Assembly: GCA_023415915.1 (NCBI GenBank)
Contig: JAEZIZ010000144.1
Location: 1-9,160 of the forward strand
Length of the DNA: 9,160 bases
Origin: Bacillota bacterium
Lineage (GTDB): Bacteria > Bacillota > Clostridia > Christensenellales > SZUA-584
Reading direction: 5' to 3'
Positions 6,961 to 9,160 of the stretch are shown in pieces. Both the position numbers and the translations under genes were made by a program. The stretch's first letter is position 1, and the number at the start of each line of letters is the position of its first letter. Under the pieces are notes generated by a model. It saw only the letters and a program-made list of their open reading frames with translations. It was not told the origin of the DNA and did no database searches.

Positions 6961-7619
6961 TGTCATACAGCGACGACGACCTCCTATTGTTATCCGGCAT
7001 ACAGCATTTCGCATTTTGCCGCCGTCAATGGGCGCTCATTCATATCGAGCAGGAATGGAAGGAAAACCTACGCACGGTGGAAGGCGGAAGGCTTCATGAG
7101 AAGGCGCATGGTGAACCGCTTTTTGAGAAAAGAGGCGATTTGTTAACCGTGCGAGGATTATCCGTTTTCTCAGATGAGCTGGGATTTTCGGGCGTATGCG
7201 ACGTAGTTGAATTCCATCGGGATGAAAACGGCATCCGCCTATCAGGAAGAAAAGAACGCTATCAGCCTGTGCCGGTATAGTATAAGCGCGGAGAACCCAA
7301 GACGGACCACTCGGACATACTGCAGCTTTGTGCGCAGGCGATGTGTCTGGAAGAGATGCTCGCCTGCGCTATCCCCATAGGTTATTTGTACTATGGGGAA
7401 ACGAGGCACCGCATAGAGGTTCAGCTTAGCGCTGAGCTTCGAAACGAGGTTTGTTTTACGGCGGCGGAGATGCACGATATGTATAAGAGGCGACATACGC
7501 CCAAGGTAAAGACGGGCAGCTTTTGCCGGGCGTGTTCATTGCGCGATCTGTGTCTGCCTAAACTGTGCAGTATTAAGCCTGTTGCGGAATACATCGCTCA
7601 AAGTCTGGGAGGAAAGTGA
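6960..7619 (+). pseudogene. cas4: Cas4 nuclease gene interrupted by an amber codon at the catalytic Glu
   Basis: Cas4 is a RecB-like iron-sulfur nuclease that trims prespacers and selects PAMs with Cas1-Cas2. The frame is 219 codons from ATG 6960 to TGA 7617-7619, but codon 107 is TAG (7278-7280). Before it: C20 (first cluster cysteine), GGRLHE (H46) and GVCDVVEF (D81). After it, in the same frame: YKRGEPK, LQLCAQAM (Q122) and the remaining cluster cysteines C189, C192 and C198. The usual motif is PVEYKRG; here PV is followed by TAG and YKRG, so the amber replaces the E of E-x-K. Without suppression only a 106-residue fragment is made, lacking K109 and three cysteines. A possible restart at ATG 7341 has no ribosome binding site. 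The start is coupled to cas7 (TAATG). A sequencing error is possible. Confidence 0.9.
7607..7612 (+). promoter_or_regulatory. Ribosome binding site that sets the cas1 start
   Basis: GGGAGG inside the last codons of cas4 is eight bases before TTG 7621. This supports the TTG over the in-frame ATG at 7630. It also allows cas1 to be translated even when ribosomes stop early in cas4. Confidence 0.75.
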
Positions 7620-7620
7620 A

Positions 7621-8652
7621 TTGAGAAAAATGCTGAACACGTTGTATATCACGACGCCTGAAAGCTATCTGTCGCTGGAAGGCGAGACGGTGTTGATTCG
7701 GCGTGATGAAGAAACGGTTGCCAGATTGCCGCTTCATAATTTTGAAGCTATCGTGACATTCGGCTATACGGGCGCAAGCCCGGCGTTGATGGGAGCCTGC
7801 GCGAAGCACAATATCAGCCTGTGCTTTCTTACTTCAAGCGGCAGATTCCTTGCGCGTATTGTCGGAGAGAGTCACGGTAACGTTACACTGCGCAGAGAAC
7901 AGTACCGTGTGAGCGACAGCAAAGAAAAGAGCTGCCTTTTAGCAAAAAACTTTATCATTGGCAAGGTTTATAACGCGAAGTGGATACTCGAACGCGCTGT
8001 ACGCGACCATGAGATGCGGCTGGATGTGCAGCGCTTGAAGCAAGTTTCAGCCATGCTGAGCCAGATACTTGATTCGGTCAACTGGTGTTGTGATCTTGAG
8101 CAGCTTCGCGGGCTGGAAGGCAATGCGGCAAGTCTTTATTTCAGAGAGCTTGACAATCTGATACTTCAGCAAAAAGAAGATTTTACATTTCAGGAACGTA
8201 GCAAACGTCCGCCGACGGATAATGTCAATGCGTTATTGTCGTTTATGTACACTATACTTGCGAACGACTGCGCCTCAGCGCTGGAAACGGCAGGATTAGA
8301 CGCCTATGTCGGCTTCCTGCACAGAGACCGCCCTGGCCGCATTTCGCTTGCGTTGGATCTGATGGAAGAGCTTCGCGGGTTGATGGTGGACCGATTTGTA
8401 ATCACGTTGATCAACAAAAGGGTGATTAACGCAAAAGGTTTTATCAAACGTGAAAACGGCGCAGTAATAATGGATGACGATACTCGCAAGACTGTGCTTA
8501 AGGCGTGGCAAGAAAAGAAAAAGGAAACGATAACACATCCATTTCTCAAAGAAAAAATCGAGTGGGGATTGGTGCCTTTTGTACAGTCGATGCTTTTGGC
8601 TCGGTATCTTCGCGGCGATCTGGATGGCTATCCGCCATTCTTGTGGAAATGA
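7621..8652 (+). CDS. cas1: Type I-C Cas1 spacer integrase
   Basis: Cas1 is the metal-dependent integrase that, with Cas2, inserts new spacers at the leader end of the array. From TTG 7621 the product is 343 residues and begins RKMLNTLYITTPESYLSLEGE, the normal I-C N-terminus; a start at ATG 7630 would remove three family-typical residues. The metal-binding triad is visible as E166 in LEGNAASLYF, H234 in YVGFLHRDRPGR and D246 in SLALDLMEELR. The start lies one base after the cas4 stop, and the stop overlaps the cas2 ribosome binding site region. The gene looks complete and functional, in contrast with cas4. Confidence 0.97.
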   Translation: MRKMLNTLYITTPESYLSLEGETVLIRRDEETVARLPLHNFEAIVTFGYTGASPALMGACAKHNISLCFLTSSGRFLARIVGESHGNVTLRREQYRVSDSKEKSCLLAKNFIIGKVYNAKWILERAVRDHEMRLDVQRLKQVSAMLSQILDSVNWCCDLEQLRGLEGNAASLYFRELDNLILQQKEDFTFQERSKRPPTDNVNALLSFMYTILANDCASALETAGLDAYVGFLHRDRPGRISLALDLMEELRGLMVDRFVITLINKRVINAKGFIKRENGAVIMDDDTRKTVLKAWQEKKKETITHPFLKEKIEWGLVPFVQSMLLARYLRGDLDGYPPFLWK

Positions 8653-8659
8653 GGTAGAT

Positions 8660-8950
8660 ATGCTTGTTTTGATCACCTATGATGTAAATACGGAAACTGC
8701 AGAGGGGAGGCGACGCCTTCAACAGGTTGCAAAGCAGTGTGAAAACTATGGCCAGCGCGTACAAAATTCTGTTTTTGAATGCGTGATGGATGCGGCAAAA
8801 TGCCGGGAAGTACAGTATATACTGGAGAATATTATCGATAAGGAAAAAGACAGCCTGCGCTTTTATTATCTTGGTAACAACTATAAGACAAAGGTTGCCC
8901 ATTTTGGCGCGAAACAAAGCTTTGATGTTGAGAGCCCTCTGATTCTCTAG
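8660..8950 (+). CDS. cas2: Type I-C Cas2, spacer acquisition partner of Cas1
   Basis: Cas2 is the small ferredoxin-fold protein that bridges two Cas1 dimers in the integration complex. The 96-residue product starts MLVLITYDVNTE with the conserved D8, then has YGQRVQNSVFEC (30-41) and DSLRFYYLG (64-72), all typical. It ends in SPLIL as I-C Cas2 proteins usually do. GAGG (8651-8654), directly after the first base of the cas1 stop, is the ribosome binding site. A longer in-frame extension to 8579 overlaps cas1 and is not needed. The stop is TAG, showing that amber is used as a genuine stop in this locus. Confidence 0.96.
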   Translation: MLVLITYDVNTETAEGRRRLQQVAKQCENYGQRVQNSVFECVMDAAKCREVQYILENIIDKEKDSLRFYYLGNNYKTKVAHFGAKQSFDVESPLIL

Positions 8951-9128
8951 TGCGGATGTAAAGTGCACATAATAAGCATAGCGCTTTCGCACCTAAAAAA
9001 ACATGAAAATGGTTAGATAAGGATAGATATTATGATATATTTATGTTTATTTTGAGCAGAAAGCGGTATTACAAATAAAATATGTCTAAAATATACATAA
9101 TATTGGAATAAATCGAACCGTTTTCGGA
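8951..9128 (+). other. CRISPR leader
   Basis: This is 178 bases of mostly AT-rich non-coding DNA between the cas2 stop and the first repeat, on the side where Cas1-Cas2 integrate in type I-C loci. It should contain the array promoter (candidate listed separately) and the leader-end sequence (GTTTTCGGA, 9120-9128) directly touching the first repeat. No open frame of interest is present. The weak GTGC/GCAC inverted repeat near 8963-8992 does not look like a terminator. Confidence 0.8.
9052..9081 (+). promoter_or_regulatory. Candidate promoter for the CRISPR array
   Basis: TTGAGC (9052-9057) and TAAAAT (9076-9081) are spaced by 18 bases. Transcription would start near 9088, about 40 bases before the first repeat. 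The surroundings are so AT-rich that other -10 boxes are possible. Confidence 0.35.
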
Positions 9129-9160
9129 GTCGCACCCCACGCGGGTGCGTGGATTGAAAT
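9129..9160 (+). CRISPR. First repeat of a type I-C CRISPR array, cut at the window edge
   Basis: This is a single 32-base unit of the well-known I-C repeat family. CGCACCC (9131-9137) pairs with GGGTGCG (9143-9149), giving a seven-base-pair stem with a five-base loop. Eleven bases (9150-9160, TGGATTGAAAT) follow the stem, the length of the 5' handle left by Cas5 cleavage. The last base is T, where C is usual in this family. No spacer or second repeat is visible, so the array itself is inferred from the repeat, the leader and the cas genes. Confidence 0.88.

Noticed and set aside
6276..7014. Long open frames on the - strand opposite cas7
   Set aside because: They are codon-position shadows of the GC-richer cas7 gene, overlap a clear family member and have no binding sites.
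7341..7619. Separate small gene in the 3' part of cas4
   Set aside because: It is in frame with the 5' part, continues the Cas4 motifs exactly after the amber codon, and its ATG lacks a ribosome binding site. It is the rest of cas4, not a new gene.
8579..8659. Longer N-terminus for Cas2
   Set aside because: It would overlap cas1 by more than 70 bases, lacks a binding site, and the Cas2 fold begins at ATG 8660 with a well-placed GAGG.
8963..8992. Inverted repeat GTGC/GCAC in the leader as a cas2 terminator
   Set aside because: The arms are only four bases with a long loop and are followed by A-rich, not T-rich, DNA on the + strand.

Overview
The window holds a nearly complete type I-C (Dvulg) CRISPR-Cas locus, all on the + strand: cas3, a small GIY-YIG nuclease gene, cas5, cas8c (with an internal cas11c), cas7, cas4, cas1 and cas2, then an AT-rich leader and one 32-bp type I-C repeat that ends exactly at the right edge. 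No spacer is visible; the array should continue outside the window. Strong AAGGAGG-type ribosome binding sites, TTG and GTG starts set by those sites, tightly coupled genes and the closeness of the proteins to familiar clostridial I-C proteins suggest an anaerobic Firmicutes (Clostridia-like) genome. No more precise assignment can be made from the sequence alone.

Layout. Bases 1-147 carry a hairpin and a clear rho-independent terminator that probably ends an upstream gene outside the window. Bases 148-905 have no gene I can support. They hold a palindromic GC-rich repeat element (181-251), a short stretch that resembles part of cas5 at DNA and protein level (311-343), an unassigned open frame, and a probable cas3 promoter. 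cas3 (918-3095) is followed by a very AT-rich island (about 3096-3640) with the GIY-YIG gene. A perfect TATAAT then lies just ahead of cas5-cas8c-cas7-cas4-cas1-cas2 (3658-8950), which are packed with overlaps or gaps of a few bases.

How it works together. Cas5 processes the repeat hairpin and holds the crRNA handle. Cas7 forms the backbone, Cas8c is the large subunit, and Cas11c, made from an internal GTG start in cas8c, is the small subunit. Cas3 is recruited to unwind and degrade the target. Cas1-Cas2 integrate spacers next to the leader, and Cas4 normally trims and PAM-selects prespacers. The interference genes all look intact.

Main oddities: (1) cas4 is broken by one in-frame amber codon placed exactly where the catalytic glutamate of its E-x-K nuclease motif should be, with the rest of the frame perfectly preserved; (2) a GIY-YIG nuclease gene of very different base composition sits between cas3 and cas5; (3) a cas5-like fragment lies upstream of cas3; (4) the internal cas11c start is unusually well marked. 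The system type is well known; these local features are what deserve a second look.
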